From NCBI RefSeq assembly GCF_900112605.1, contig NZ_FOMJ01000002.1, positions 186,001 through 250,000 of the forward strand: 64,000 nucleotides of DNA. The letters run 5' to 3'. The stretch is from Thiohalospira halophila DSM 15071. GTDB taxonomy: Bacteria > Pseudomonadota > Gammaproteobacteria > Thiohalospirales > Thiohalospiraceae. Shown piece by piece: positions 7,967-17,195 of the stretch; position 1 is the stretch's first letter; the number at the start of each line of letters is the position of its first letter. The notes below the pieces were generated by a model. The model was not told the origin of the DNA. It was given only the letters and a program-made list of their open reading frames with translations, and ran no database searches. Position numbers and translations under genes: made by a program.

Positions 7967-8173
7967 ATGCGCGTGATCAACGAGGACAAGGAGACCCTGA
8001 AGGTCTCCATCCCGCCCGATAAGGCGCAGCACCTGCTTACCGGTCTGTGCGAGGATGCCGACAAGCTCGGTGACACCGCCCGGGAGCTGGCCGAGGCCCT
8101 GGAGGCTGCCGGGGTCGAGGCCCCGGCGGAGCTGGACGCCGAGCACTTCGAGCACGTCGGCCCCAACGAGTAG
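7967..8173 (+). CDS. Small acidic protein of unknown function (68 aa)
   Basis: A 68-residue, strongly acidic protein that I do not recognise. MRVINEDKETLKVSIPPD is followed by a helix with one Cys (GLCEDADKLGDTARELAEAL) and an acidic C-terminus. AGGAGGAACAGAC precedes the ATG at 7967. It follows the 75-residue gene by 26 bases and is closed by a strong terminator eight bases after the stop, so the two form one transcription unit. The expressed-gene features (good ribosome sites, terminator, codon use like the neighbours) make it credible despite its size. Confidence 0.7.
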   Translation: MRVINEDKETLKVSIPPDKAQHLLTGLCEDADKLGDTARELAEALEAAGVEAPAELDAEHFEHVGPNE

Positions 8174-8180
8174 TCGCCCG

Positions 8181-8205
8181 GCCCCGACCGCCCGGTCGGG
8201 GCTTT
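8181..8205 (+). terminator. Intrinsic terminator after the small-protein pair
   Basis: GCCCCGACC pairs with GGTCGGGGC around a GCCC loop, followed by TTT. It lies eight bases after the stop of the 68-residue gene and about 75 bases before pepN. Confidence 0.85.
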
Positions 8206-8279
8206 GTCTGTGTCCCGCCCCCTGCTAAGGTTGCCCGTCCGCGTCCCGCGCGGACCCCGACCGTTTCCGGAGTTCGATC

Positions 8280-10940
8280 ATGCGTGAAGGCAGCCCCCAC
8301 GCCCCGGTCCGCCTGACCGACTACCAGCCGCCGGCCTATCTGCTGGACACGGTGGACCTCCACTTCCAGCTCGACCCGGGCCGGACCCGGGTGCGGGCGG
8401 AGATGGCCCTGCGGCCCAATCCGGCCGCCGGCGAGCCCGGGGCACCGCTGGTCCTGCACGGGCAGGAACTGGAGCTGCTGCGCCTGGAACTGGACGGCGA
8501 GCCGCTGACCCGTGCGGTCTACAGCGTGGATGCCGAACGGCTGGTGATCCCGGAGGTCCCGGACGGGGCCTTTACCGTGGTGGTGGAGACCGCTACCCGG
8601 CCGGAGGCGAATACCGCCCTGGAGGGGCTCTACACCTCGGGGGGCAAGCTCTGCACCCAGTGCGAGCCGGAGGGCTTTCGCCGGATCACCTACTTCCCCG
8701 ACCGCCCGGACGTCCTGGCGCGCTACACCGTGACCCTGGAGGCGGATCGGGCGAGCTACCCGGTGCTACTGGCCAACGGCAACCGGGTGGCCGCCGGGGA
8801 GGGCGAGGAGGGCCGCCACTGGGTCCGCTGGGAGGACCCCTTCCCCAAGCCCAGCTACCTCTTCGCCCTGGTGGCCGGGGACCTGACCTGCTGCACCGAC
8901 CGGTTCACCACCGCCTCCGGCCGCGAGGTCGACCTCCACCTCTATACCGAGGCCCATAACGCCGACCGCGGCGATCACGCCCTGGCCAGCCTCAAGCAGG
9001 CCATGCGCTGGGACGAGGAGGCCTACGGCCGTGAGTACGACCTCGACCTCTACCAGGTAGTGGCGGTGGACGACTTCAATATGGGCGCCATGGAGAACAA
9101 GGGGCTGAATCTCTTCAACTCCCAGTTCGTCCTGGCCCGGCCCGATACGGCCACCGATGCCGACTACACCAACATCCAGGCGGTGGTGGGCCACGAGTAC
9201 TTCCACAACTGGACCGGCAACCGCATTACCTGCCGCGACTGGTTCCAGCTCTCCCTGAAGGAGGGGCTCACCGTCTTCCGCGAGCAGCAGTTTGCCGCGG
9301 CCATGGGCTCCGAGGCGGTGGCGCGCATCGACAGCGTCGACCGGCTGCGCGGGGCGCAGTTCCCCGAGGATGCCGGCCCCACCGCCCATCCGGTGCGCCC
9401 CTCGGAGTACGTGGAGATCAACAACTTCTACACCCCCACGGTCTACGAGAAGGGGGCGGAGGTGGTGCGCATGCTCCACAACGCCCTGGGGCCCGAGGGC
9501 TTCCGCGCCGGCTGCGATCGCTACTTCGAGCGCTTCGACGGCCAGGCGGTGACCGTGGAGGACTTCCTCACGGCACTGGAGGAGGCCAACGACCGCGACC
9601 TGCGCCAGTTCCGGCGCTGGTACACCCAGGCGGGCACGCCGCAGCTGGAGGTGCGCAGCAGCTTCGATGCCGAGGCGGGGACCTTCGATCTCTGCGTGCG
9701 CCAGCACACCCCGGCGACCCCGGGGCAGCCGGCCAAGGAGCCGGTTCCCATCCCCCTGGCCCTGGGACTGGTGGGCGCCGACGGCCACGATCTGCCCATG
9801 CAGCTGGAGGGCGAGGAGGCGGCCATCCACGGCTCCCGGGTGCTGCTGCTGCGCTACGAGGAGGAGCGGTTCCGCTTCACCGGCCTCACCGAGGAGCCGG
9901 TGCCCTCCCTGCTGCGCGGCTTCTCCGCCCCGGCGGAGGTGGATTACCCCTACAGCGACGCCGAACTGGCCCATCTGGCCGGCCACGACAGCGACCTCTT
10001 CAACCGCTGGGAGGCGGGGCAGCGGCTGGCGCGCACCCACCTCCTGGCGCAGGCCGATGCCGTCCGCAGCGGTGGCGAGGCCCGGCTGCCCGGGCCGTTG
10101 CACCAGGCCATCAGCCGCCTGCTGGAGGCGCCGGCCGACGATGCCGCCCTCATGGCCCGGGCACTGACCCTCCCCGACGAGGGGCAGCTGGCGGAGTACA
10201 TGGAGACCATCGACCCGGATGCCCTCCACGCCGCCCGGGAGGCGGCGCGGACCGGTCTGGCCCGGGAGCTGCGGGAGGGCTGGTGGTCCCTGCGGGAGCA
10301 GTTCCGGGATGCCGGCCCCTACCGCTTCGAGCCGGAGGCGGTGGGCCGGCGGGCGCTGGCCAATACCGCCCTGGGCTACCTCATGGCCGAGCCCGACGAG
10401 GCCGCCCGCGAGGCCTGCATGGAGCAGTTCCGTGAGGCGGATAACATGACCGACCAGCTGGCGGCCCTGCGGGCGCTGGCGGCCAGCGACATCCCCGAAC
10501 GCCAGGAGGCCCTGGAGGCCTTCTACGAGCGCTGGCAGGACGATCCGCTGGTGGTGGACAAGTGGCTCGCCATCCAGGCCGCCTCGCCGCTGCCCGGGGG
10601 CGTGGAGCGGGTACAGGCGCTCATGGACCACCCCGCCTTCAGCCTCACCAACCCCAACAAGGTGCGTGCGGTGATCGGCGCCTTCGCCATGCGCAACCCG
10701 GTCCAGTTCCACCGGCCGGACGGGGCCGGCTACCGGCTGCTGGCGGACCTGGTACTGGAGCTGGACGGCCGCAATCCGCAGATCGCCGCGCGCCTGGTGA
10801 AGCCGTTGACCCGCTGGCGGCGCTTCGTCCCCGAGCGGGAGGCGGCTATGCACGCCGAACTGGAGCGGTTGCGCGAGCGCGCCGGTTCGCCGGATGTCGG
10901 CGAGATGGTCGACCGCGCCCTGGGAGACGAGGAGGCGTGA
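8280..10940 (+). CDS. pepN: Aminopeptidase N
   Basis: An 886-residue M1 metallopeptidase that removes N-terminal residues from peptides in the cytosol. The exopeptidase motif GAMEN is at 269-273. The zinc site is HEYFH (305-309), with the third ligand Glu in the helix after NWTGNRITC. The length matches E. coli PepN (870), and the C-terminal helical domain ending in NPNKVRAVIGAFA and NPVQFHR is intact. The ATG at 8280 follows a short leader with a weak ribosome site. The stop overlaps the GTG start of a small membrane protein, so the two are translationally coupled. Confidence 0.96.
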   Translation: MREGSPHAPVRLTDYQPPAYLLDTVDLHFQLDPGRTRVRAEMALRPNPAAGEPGAPLVLHGQELELLRLELDGEPLTRAVYSVDAERLVIPEVPDGAFTVVVETATRPEANTALEGLYTSGGKLCTQCEPEGFRRITYFPDRPDVLARYTVTLEADRASYPVLLANGNRVAAGEGEEGRHWVRWEDPFPKPSYLFALVAGDLTCCTDRFTTASGREVDLHLYTEAHNADRGDHALASLKQAMRWDEEAYGREYDLDLYQVVAVDDFNMGAMENKGLNLFNSQFVLARPDTATDADYTNIQAVVGHEYFHNWTGNRITCRDWFQLSLKEGLTVFREQQFAAAMGSEAVARIDSVDRLRGAQFPEDAGPTAHPVRPSEYVEINNFYTPTVYEKGAEVVRMLHNALGPEGFRAGCDRYFERFDGQAVTVEDFLTALEEANDRDLRQFRRWYTQAGTPQLEVRSSFDAEAGTFDLCVRQHTPATPGQPAKEPVPIPLALGLVGADGHDLPMQLEGEEAAIHGSRVLLLRYEEERFRFTGLTEEPVPSLLRGFSAPAEVDYPYSDAELAHLAGHDSDLFNRWEAGQRLARTHLLAQADAVRSGGEARLPGPLHQAISRLLEAPADDAALMARALTLPDEGQLAEYMETIDPDALHAAREAARTGLARELREGWWSLREQFRDAGPYRFEPEAVGRRALANTALGYLMAEPDEAAREACMEQFREADNMTDQLAALRALAASDIPERQEALEAFYERWQDDPLVVDKWLAIQAASPLPGGVERVQALMDHPAFSLTNPNKVRAVIGAFAMRNPVQFHRPDGAGYRLLADLVLELDGRNPQIAARLVKPLTRWRRFVPEREAAMHAELERLRERAGSPDVGEMVDRALGDEEA

Positions 10941-11173
10941 GGCGCAAGCTCTCGGCGCGCTGGTTCAGTCCCCTCTTTGCCCTGTTCATGTCGGTGCTGA
11001 TGTCCTTCCTGATGTCGGCACTCATCACCCTGGTGAATCTGGGGCCGACCCCGGACTTCTTCAGCCGGTGGTTGCTCTACGCCTTCCCCTCGGCGTGGGC
11101 CATGGCCTTCCCCATCGCCCTGTTCGTGGTGCCCGTGGTTCGCCGCTGGGTGGCGCGCTTCGTGGAGCACTGA
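10937..11173 (+). CDS. DUF2798 small two-helix membrane protein
   Basis: A 78-residue protein with a basic start (RRKLSARW) and two hydrophobic helices. The first includes LFMSVLMSFLMSALITLVNLG; the second includes WLLYAFPSAWAMAFPIALFVV. This pattern is typical of DUF2798 proteins, whose function is unknown. The start is GTG inside the pepN stop (GTGA), and the GAGGAGG ribosome site lies within the end of pepN, so translation depends on pepN. It is probably an inner-membrane protein. No transport or catalytic motif is visible. Confidence 0.8.
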   Translation: MRRKLSARWFSPLFALFMSVLMSFLMSALITLVNLGPTPDFFSRWLLYAFPSAWAMAFPIALFVVPVVRRWVARFVEH

Positions 11174-11188
11174 GGGCGGCGCGGCGCC

Positions 11189-12232
11189 TCATGCCGGACC
11201 GATGAAGGCGGTGACCTCGTCGCGGTCGTGGTAGAGGTGGTGGGCCGCCACTCGGGCCGGCGCGCCGCCCAGATGGTCTCGGACGACCTTCAGGCACTCC
11301 TCCACGGCCGCGTACCGGCGGCGCATGGGGAGCTTGAGGTTGAAGACGGCGTAGCGGCAACGGCCGGCGGCGAACCAGTCCGCCGCCAGGGCGGCGACCC
11401 GCTGGGGCCGTTCCACCATGTCGCAGACCAGCCAGTCCACCGGCCGGGGCGGGCGCCAGGTGAAGCCGTCGGCGCGGATGTGGGTGACCCCGTCGGCCGT
11501 GGCTACCTCGCCCTTGAGGGGGCCGTTGTCCACCGCCAGGACCTCCAGGCCGCGCCGCTGCAGCAGCCAGCTCCAGCCGCCCGGGGCGGCGCCGAGGTCC
11601 ACCGCCCGCATACCCGGCTGCAGGGCACGGGCCCGCTCCTCGTCGTCCAGGAAGGTCTGCCACGCCTCCTCCAGTTTCAGGAAGGAGCGGCTGGGCGCTG
11701 ACTTCGGCCGCTTGAGGCGGGGGATACCGCCGGGGCGGGAGTCATCCAGGCCGGCGGACGCCAGGCCGATGTGGGCGCCGTCGTCGTCCAGGAGCAGGTG
11801 CAGACGTGGGGCCCCGCTGTCCGGCTGCCATAGTCCTGCGTCGGTGAGTCCGCGACGCAGCGGGCCCTCCAGGGCGCGGGCCAGCCGCGTCCAGGCTCGC
11901 CCTGCCTCCGAATCGGGGGTCTCGGTCACCAGTTCACGGACGGGCTCGTCACCCAGCGTGGCCAGGATGGTGCTGACCCGATCCCGGTCGGGCAGGGGGA
12001 CCGGCTCGGCGGTGAGGAAGGCCTGGCGGGGGAAGAGGGCGTCGGCCAGCCGCCAGTGGTCGGTGAATTCGGTGATGGCGCCGACGCTGGGGAAGAGCGT
12101 TACCCGGCCGGTATCGGCACTGGCGCGGCAGTAGCCGGGGAAGCCGATCTCCCCGGCGGCGGCCTGGATCTCGGCAGCGGTATCGCCCTCGAAGCCGGGG
12201 CGGCAGAGCAGTAGCAGACGGTCGGATTCCAT
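11189..12232 (-). CDS. rlmM: 23S rRNA C2498 2'-O-ribose methyltransferase
   Basis: A protein of about 347 residues matching RlmM (E. coli 366), which methylates C2498 of 23S rRNA. An N-terminal THUMP-like region is followed by the SAM-binding motif VDLGAAPGGWSW and an AVDNGPLKG second motif. A catalytic K-D-K-type set follows, with a DWLVCDM strand and FNLKLPM. I placed the start at the ATG at 12232 (MESDRLLLLCRPGFEGD); an ATG three codons earlier at 12241 is equally possible and neither has a strong ribosome site. It is convergent with the pepN/DUF2798 pair, with 15 bases between stops. Confidence 0.92.
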   Translation of the reverse strand: MESDRLLLLCRPGFEGDTAAEIQAAAGEIGFPGYCRASADTGRVTLFPSVGAITEFTDHWRLADALFPRQAFLTAEPVPLPDRDRVSTILATLGDEPVRELVTETPDSEAGRAWTRLARALEGPLRRGLTDAGLWQPDSGAPRLHLLLDDDGAHIGLASAGLDDSRPGGIPRLKRPKSAPSRSFLKLEEAWQTFLDDEERARALQPGMRAVDLGAAPGGWSWLLQRRGLEVLAVDNGPLKGEVATADGVTHIRADGFTWRPPRPVDWLVCDMVERPQRVAALAADWFAAGRCRYAVFNLKLPMRRRYAAVEECLKVVRDHLGGAPARVAAHHLYHDRDEVTAFIGPA

Positions 12233-12341
12233 GGCGCCCATTCTCGGCGATCCGGGGCTTCCTCGCACCCGCTGCCGAGGGGGAGCGCGCCGGGTTAGGA
12301 TCCCGGCTGTGGATACCGGGTCCGGGAGGCTGGAGGTTGTC

Positions 12342-12656
12342 ATGGCCGAACTGAACGAGGAACGACGTCTCGCCACCATCCGCGCGGATGCCGAGGCGGG
12401 CGTCCCCCGGGCGCGGCGGCTGCTCGCCCTGCGTATGCTGGAGGGGCGCGGCGTGGAGGCCGATCCGGCCACCGCCCTCGCCTGGCTGGAGGCCGATGGT
12501 GCTGCCGGCTACGGGGCGGCGTTGCGTACCCTGTCCGAGCTCTATGCCGAGGGTCGCCACGTGCCGGCCGACAAGGAGCATGCCCGTGCCTGCCTGCAGG
12601 CCGCGGCAGCCGCCGGGGACCGGGAGGCGAAGCGGCGGTTGGCCGAGGAAGATTGA
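12342..12656 (+). CDS. Sel1-like repeat (TPR-type) protein
   Basis: A 104-residue helical protein with Sel1-type repeats. The segments RRLLALRMLEGRGVEADPA and ALRTLSELYAEGRHVPADK carry the A-x2-L-x3-Y/M-x2-G-x-G-V pattern and predict two to three helix-turn-helix units. Such proteins act as protein-binding scaffolds. GGAGG lies before the ATG at 12342. It has no signal peptide. It is shorter than most Sel1 proteins but looks complete, beginning and ending with charged helices. The binding partner is unknown; the gene downstream is unrelated in sequence. Confidence 0.75.
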   Translation: MAELNEERRLATIRADAEAGVPRARRLLALRMLEGRGVEADPATALAWLEADGAAGYGAALRTLSELYAEGRHVPADKEHARACLQAAAAAGDREAKRRLAEED

Positions 12657-12709
12657 AAAAGGTTGTTCAGGGTCGTATCTTCTTAGAGCAAGCGAACGGA
12701 GGAGCGATC

Positions 12710-12916
12710 ATGGAAATCGGTGGTAGTGGTAATTCCATGGGCATGGCGATGCAGCTGATGCAGAGTGCCGGCGAGGTGCGCGGGCAGACGACCCAGCAGC
12801 TCTCGGTGGTGGACAACAAGATCAGCGAGTCCAAGGGCCAGGTGCTGCAGCAGGCTACCCAGGCGCAGAATCAGGCTCTGGAGCGCAAGTCCAACGTCAT
12901 CGACGTCATGGCCTGA
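12710..12916 (+). CDS. Small Gln/Met-rich protein of unknown function (68 aa)
   Basis: I do not recognise this 68-residue protein. It starts MEIGGSGNSMGMAMQLMQS, continues as a Gln/Ser-rich helix (coiled-coil-like), and ends SNVIDVMA. ACGGAGGAGCGATC before the ATG at 12710 is a strong ribosome site. The short C-terminal V-(I/V)-D-(V/A) pattern recurs in the unknown protein at 13812-14105 and vaguely recalls small putative motility proteins of the YjfB type, but this is too short to prove relation. It overlaps the convergent DUF423 gene by 11 bases. Confidence 0.65.
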   Translation: MEIGGSGNSMGMAMQLMQSAGEVRGQTTQQLSVVDNKISESKGQVLQQATQAQNQALERKSNVIDVMA

Positions 12917-13274
12917 CGGTCGCCCCGGCCAGCAAGGCCCAGCCGGCCAGCCAGGCGGAGCCGCCCAGCGGCGTCACGGCCCCCAGCCAGCCCTGGTCGG
13001 TGAGCGCCATGAGGTAGAGGCTGCCGCTGAACAGGACCACCCCCAGAGCGAGAAACCAGCCGGCGGCCCGGGCCATCCCGGGGCGGGGCAGTTGGGCGGC
13101 CGCCAGGCCGGCTACCACCACCGCCAGGGCGTGGGGCAGGTGATAGGTCACCGCCGTCTCCCACCAGGCCCGCCCCTGAAATCCCATGGTTCCCTCCAGC
13201 GCATGGGCGCCGAAGGCGCCGATGGCGACGCCGGCCAGTCCCAGCAGGGCGCCGGTAAAGACGAGTCGATTCAT
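12906..13274 (-). CDS. DUF423 (YgdD-type) inner-membrane protein
   Basis: A 122-residue protein with four hydrophobic helices and the family signature GAFGAHAL near the N-terminus. YHLPHALAVVVAG and FSGSLYLMALT follow. DUF423/YgdD proteins are widespread inner-membrane proteins of unknown role. GGAGGAAGA precedes the ATG at 13274. The start overlaps the stop of the upstream cysteine-cluster gene as ATGA, so the two are coupled. The length is standard for the family. Confidence 0.88.
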   Translation of the reverse strand: MNRLVFTGALLGLAGVAIGAFGAHALEGTMGFQGRAWWETAVTYHLPHALAVVVAGLAAAQLPRPGMARAAGWFLALGVVLFSGSLYLMALTDQGWLGAVTPLGGSAWLAGWALLAGATVRP

Positions 13275-13732
13275 TCTTCCTCCCACCATTCAATAACGTT
13301 CCAGGGGGTGCCGTCCGTCTCCGGGTGGGCGATGTAGCGAACCGAGGCGCCGGCCGCGTGGACGGCCTCCCGCTCTTCGCTCAGCAGGGGATGCCAGTCG
13401 GGCAGGGGCCGCCCGGCGGCAAGCCGACGATAGCCGCAAGTCTCCGGCAACCAGTGGGCCGCTCGGACCCGATCGGGTGTGAGCGGCTGGCAGTCGGGGA
13501 CCCGGCGATGCCGGTGGGCGTAATCGGAACAGCGCACCGTCGGGATATCGAGCAACTGGCAGGCGGCGTCGGTCTCCACGATCTCCTCGGTGTCCTCATC
13601 CGCGAGATGGACCATGCAGCAGTGCCCGCAGCCATCACACAGCGCCTCCCACTCGTCCGCATCGAGCTCTTCCAGCGACTTGGTCTGCCAGAAGGGTCGT
13701 GAGGGATCGGTGTGGGGATCGGGCTGGGTCAT
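13271..13732 (-). CDS. YcgN-family cysteine cluster protein (UPF0260)
   Basis: A 153-residue protein of the YcgN/YkgJ zinc- or iron-binding cysteine cluster group. The characteristic LCDGCGHCC is followed by Cys residues in DAACQLLD, VRCSDY, PDCQPL and ETCGYRRL. The W-x-EWWEE C-terminus and FWQTKSLEEL N-terminus are typical of UPF0260. The biochemical role is unknown. I chose the ATG at 13732 (MTQPDPHTDP), which is the first conserved-looking start. It is upstream of and overlaps the DUF423 gene. Confidence 0.9.
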   Translation of the reverse strand: MTQPDPHTDPSRPFWQTKSLEELDADEWEALCDGCGHCCMVHLADEDTEEIVETDAACQLLDIPTVRCSDYAHRHRRVPDCQPLTPDRVRAAHWLPETCGYRRLAAGRPLPDWHPLLSEEREAVHAAGASVRYIAHPETDGTPWNVIEWWEEE

Positions 13733-13761
13733 GGGTTGGTGACTTGCCGAGTGCGGAAACG

Positions 13762-13789
13762 AAAACGGGCCCGCCACTGGCGAGCCCGT
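13762..13789 (-). terminator. Intrinsic terminator of the 97-aa protein gene
   Basis: Read on the minus strand, ACGGGCTCGCC pairs with GGCGGGCCCGT (one mismatch), followed by TTTT. It lies 22 bases after the stop of the gene at 13812-14105, separating that gene from the cysteine-cluster gene. Confidence 0.85.
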
Positions 13790-13811
13790 CTATCCCCGTC
13801 GAAGGGGGTGA

Positions 13812-14105
13812 TCAGGCGTAGGCGTCCACCACGGAGCCGGTAGCCGCACCGGCATCGGCCTCCTGGCGCTGGTTGCCGGTGGCCGCGGTCCCCTCGCTCT
13901 CGGTGGTCACCGAGGTGGGGGCGGCATCGCCATCCACCGAGGCGCCGCCACGGACCTGGGCCTCGTTGGGCGCCTGGATGGCGGGGCCGGCCATGGAGGA
14001 ACCACTGGCCACCTGGTTGCCGGCGCCGGGGCTGGTCACCTCGGAGCCGGGCTGCGAGGGGGCCATGTACTGCCGGGCGCTGGCGCTGCCGTCGATGGGA
14101 TTCAT
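13812..14105 (-). CDS. Low-complexity protein of unknown function (97 aa)
   Basis: A 97-residue protein rich in Ala, Gly, Ser, Thr and Glu, with almost no hydrophobic residues, probably disordered. It begins MNPIDGSASARQYMAPSQPG and ends ATGSVVDAYA. No signal peptide, membrane segment or cysteine is present. CAGGAGAGCACC precedes the ATG at 14105, and a terminator follows, so it is a complete single-gene unit. I do not recognise a family. Its C-terminal VVDAYA resembles the VIDVMA of the small protein at 12710-12916 and the ends of some putative motility proteins; this is weak evidence. Confidence 0.65.
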   Translation of the reverse strand: MNPIDGSASARQYMAPSQPGSEVTSPGAGNQVASGSSMAGPAIQAPNEAQVRGGASVDGDAAPTSVTTESEGTAATGNQRQEADAGAATGSVVDAYA

Positions 14106-14202
14106 GGTGCTCTCCTGATCAACCGCTATGGGCGGTCTATTGCTACCGTTACTCGCAGTATGGTAACGCCTTCGGGACGAGTCAAGGTCGTCGTCCGCCC
14201 CT

Positions 14203-15116
14203 TCAGCCCTCGTGGTCGGAGACCAGCAGCCGCTCCAGCAGGGCCTTCTGGGCGTGGAGGCGGTTCTCCGCCTCCTCCCAGACGGCGCTCCGGGGGCCGT
14301 CGATGACCTCCGCGCTCACCTCCTCCCCGCGATGGGCCGGGAGGCAGTGCATGAACAGTGCCTCGGACCCCGCGGCCTCCATGACCGTGGAATCCACCTG
14401 GTAGTCGGTGAAGGCGCCCACGCGGTCCCCCTGTTCGGACTCCTGGCCCATGCTGGCCCAGACGTCGGTGACCACGAGATCGGCGCCGGCGGCGGCTTCG
14501 CGCGGGTCGCGGACGATGGCCGCGCGCGGGGCCGAGGCCAGGATCTCGGCGTCCGGCTCGTAGCCCTCGGGGCAGGCGATGCGCAGGTCGAAGTCCAGCA
14601 TGCGCGAGGCCTCGAGGTAGGAGTGGCACATGTTGTTGCCATCGCCCACCCAGGTCACGGTGCGGTCCTGGAGCGGTCCGCGCAGCTCCCGGAAGGTCTG
14701 CAGGTCGGCCAGGAGCTGGCAGGGGTGATGGAGGTCGGTGAGGGCGTTGATCACCGGCACCCGGGAGTACTCCGCGAAGCGCTCCACGGTGTCGTGGCCG
14801 TAGGTCCGGATGGTCACCAGGTCCGCCATGCCGGAGAGGACCCGGGCGCTGTCCTCCACCGGCTCGCCCCGCCCGAGCTGGGTATCGCGGTGGGAGAGGA
14901 AGATGGCGTGGCCACCGAAGTGGGCCATGGCCGCCTCGAAGGAGACCCGGGTCCGGGTGGAGGACTTCTCGAAGATCATGGCTAGGACCCGGCCGCGCAG
15001 GGGCTCGTAGTGGCGCCCGCGCCGATGGAGGTCCTTGAGCTCGATGGCCCGGTCCAGCAGGCCGCGCAGCTCGTTGGCGGAGAGGTCGGCCAGGGTGAGG
15101 AAGTGGCGCAGGGTGC

Positions 15117-15120
<4 letters not shown>
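14203..15120 (-). CDS. argF: Ornithine carbamoyltransferase
   Basis: A 305-residue enzyme that makes citrulline from ornithine and carbamoyl phosphate in arginine synthesis. The carbamoyl-phosphate loop SSTRTR is at 53-58, HPCQ binds carbamoyl phosphate, and the ornithine-site [11 protein letters not shown] is near the C-terminus. The length and order match anabolic ArgF. Its ATG overlaps the argD stop (ATGA), so argD-argF are coupled. argG is present at 34364-35590 but not adjacent, so the arginine genes are scattered. Confidence 0.96.
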
Positions 15121-16301
<1,181 letters not shown>

Positions 16302-16310
16302 GGAAGGCTC

Positions 16311-16350
16311 CCGAAAAACAAAAATGGCAGTCCCCCGGGGGACTGCCATT
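16311..16350 (-). terminator. Strong intrinsic terminator between sodB and argD
   Basis: Positions 16323-16350 are a perfect 28-base palindrome, AATGGCAGTCCCCC with its exact complement and no loop bases. On the minus strand it is followed by TTTTTGTTTTT. It should end sodB transcripts. The T-tract finishes ten bases before the argD ATG. A second, T-less hairpin, CGGGCGGGGT/ACCCCGCCCG, lies at 16379-16402, just after the sodB stop. Confidence 0.9.
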
Positions 16351-16412
16351 GGGCAGAGGATGGATTCTATCCCCTGGTCGGGCGGGGTGCAAACCCCGCC
16401 CGGCGGGCGCTG

Positions 16413-16997
16413 TCAGCCGCCGAAGTTGGAGGCGACGAAGTCCCAGTTGACCAGGTTCCAGAAGTTCTCCACGTACTTCGGCCGCGCGTTGCGGTAGTCG
16501 ATGTAGTAGGCGTGCTCCCAGATGTCGATGGTCAGCAGCGGGGTGTCACCGTCGCGCAGCGGGTTGCCGGCGTTGGAGGTGTTGACGATCTCCACGCTGC
16601 CGTCGGCCTTCTTCACCAGCCAGGTCCAGCCGGAGCCGAAGTTGCCCACGGCCATCTCGGAGAACTTCTCCTTGAAGTCGGCAAAGGAGCCGAACTTGGC
16701 GCTGATGGCATCGGCCAGGGCACCGGCGGGCTCGCCGCCGCCGTTGGGGCTCATGCAGTTCCAGTAGAAGGTGTGGTTCCAGACCTGGGCGGCGTTGTTG
16801 AAGATCCCGCCGGCCGGCGCCTTCTGGATGATCTCCTCCAGGGAGGCGTTCTCGAACTCGGTCCCGGGGATGAGCCCGTTGAGCTTGGTCACGTAGGTGT
16901 TGTGGTGCTTGCCGTGATGGTACTCCAGGGTCTCCGCGGAGATGTGGGGTTCCAGGGCGTCCTTGGCATAGGGGAGATCGGGAAGCTGGTGCTCCAT
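16413..16997 (-). CDS. sodB: Iron superoxide dismutase
   Basis: A 194-residue Fe-SOD. Metal ligands fit His27 (YHHGKHH), His in NHTFYW, and Asp and His in DIWEHAYY. The FGSGWTWLV and [14 protein letters not shown] signatures are of the Fe type. It removes superoxide in the cytosol. The ATG at 16997 is preceded by GAGGAGCC. It appears monocistronic: a divergent gene lies upstream and two hairpins, one a clear terminator, lie downstream. Confidence 0.96.
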   Translation of the reverse strand: MEHQLPDLPYAKDALEPHISAETLEYHHGKHHNTYVTKLNGLIPGTEFENASLEEIIQKAPAGGIFNNAAQVWNHTFYWNCMSPNGGGEPAGALADAISAKFGSFADFKEKFSEMAVGNFGSGWTWLVKKADGSVEIVNTSNAGNPLRDGDTPLLTIDIWEHAYYIDYRNARPKYVENFWNLVNWDFVASNFGG

Positions 16998-17195
16998 GGT
17001 GTGAGGCTCCTCGTGTCTTGTTGCGGTGGATGTTCGGGTTGCGGCCCCTGCCGGATGGGGGCGGGGGCCGCCGGTTTCAAGCCGGAATCCTGATTATAGG
17101 AGTAGAGAATAGGGTGAGGGTAGGGGCCGGCGGTGTGGCGGGATGATCCCGGCCGGTCGGCGGTGTAGCCTGGCGCCCTCATCTCGGAGGGAATC

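Noticed and set aside
16379-16402. Hairpin after sodB as a second terminator
   Set aside because: The stem is strong but no T-run follows on the minus strand; it is probably an mRNA 3' stabiliser.
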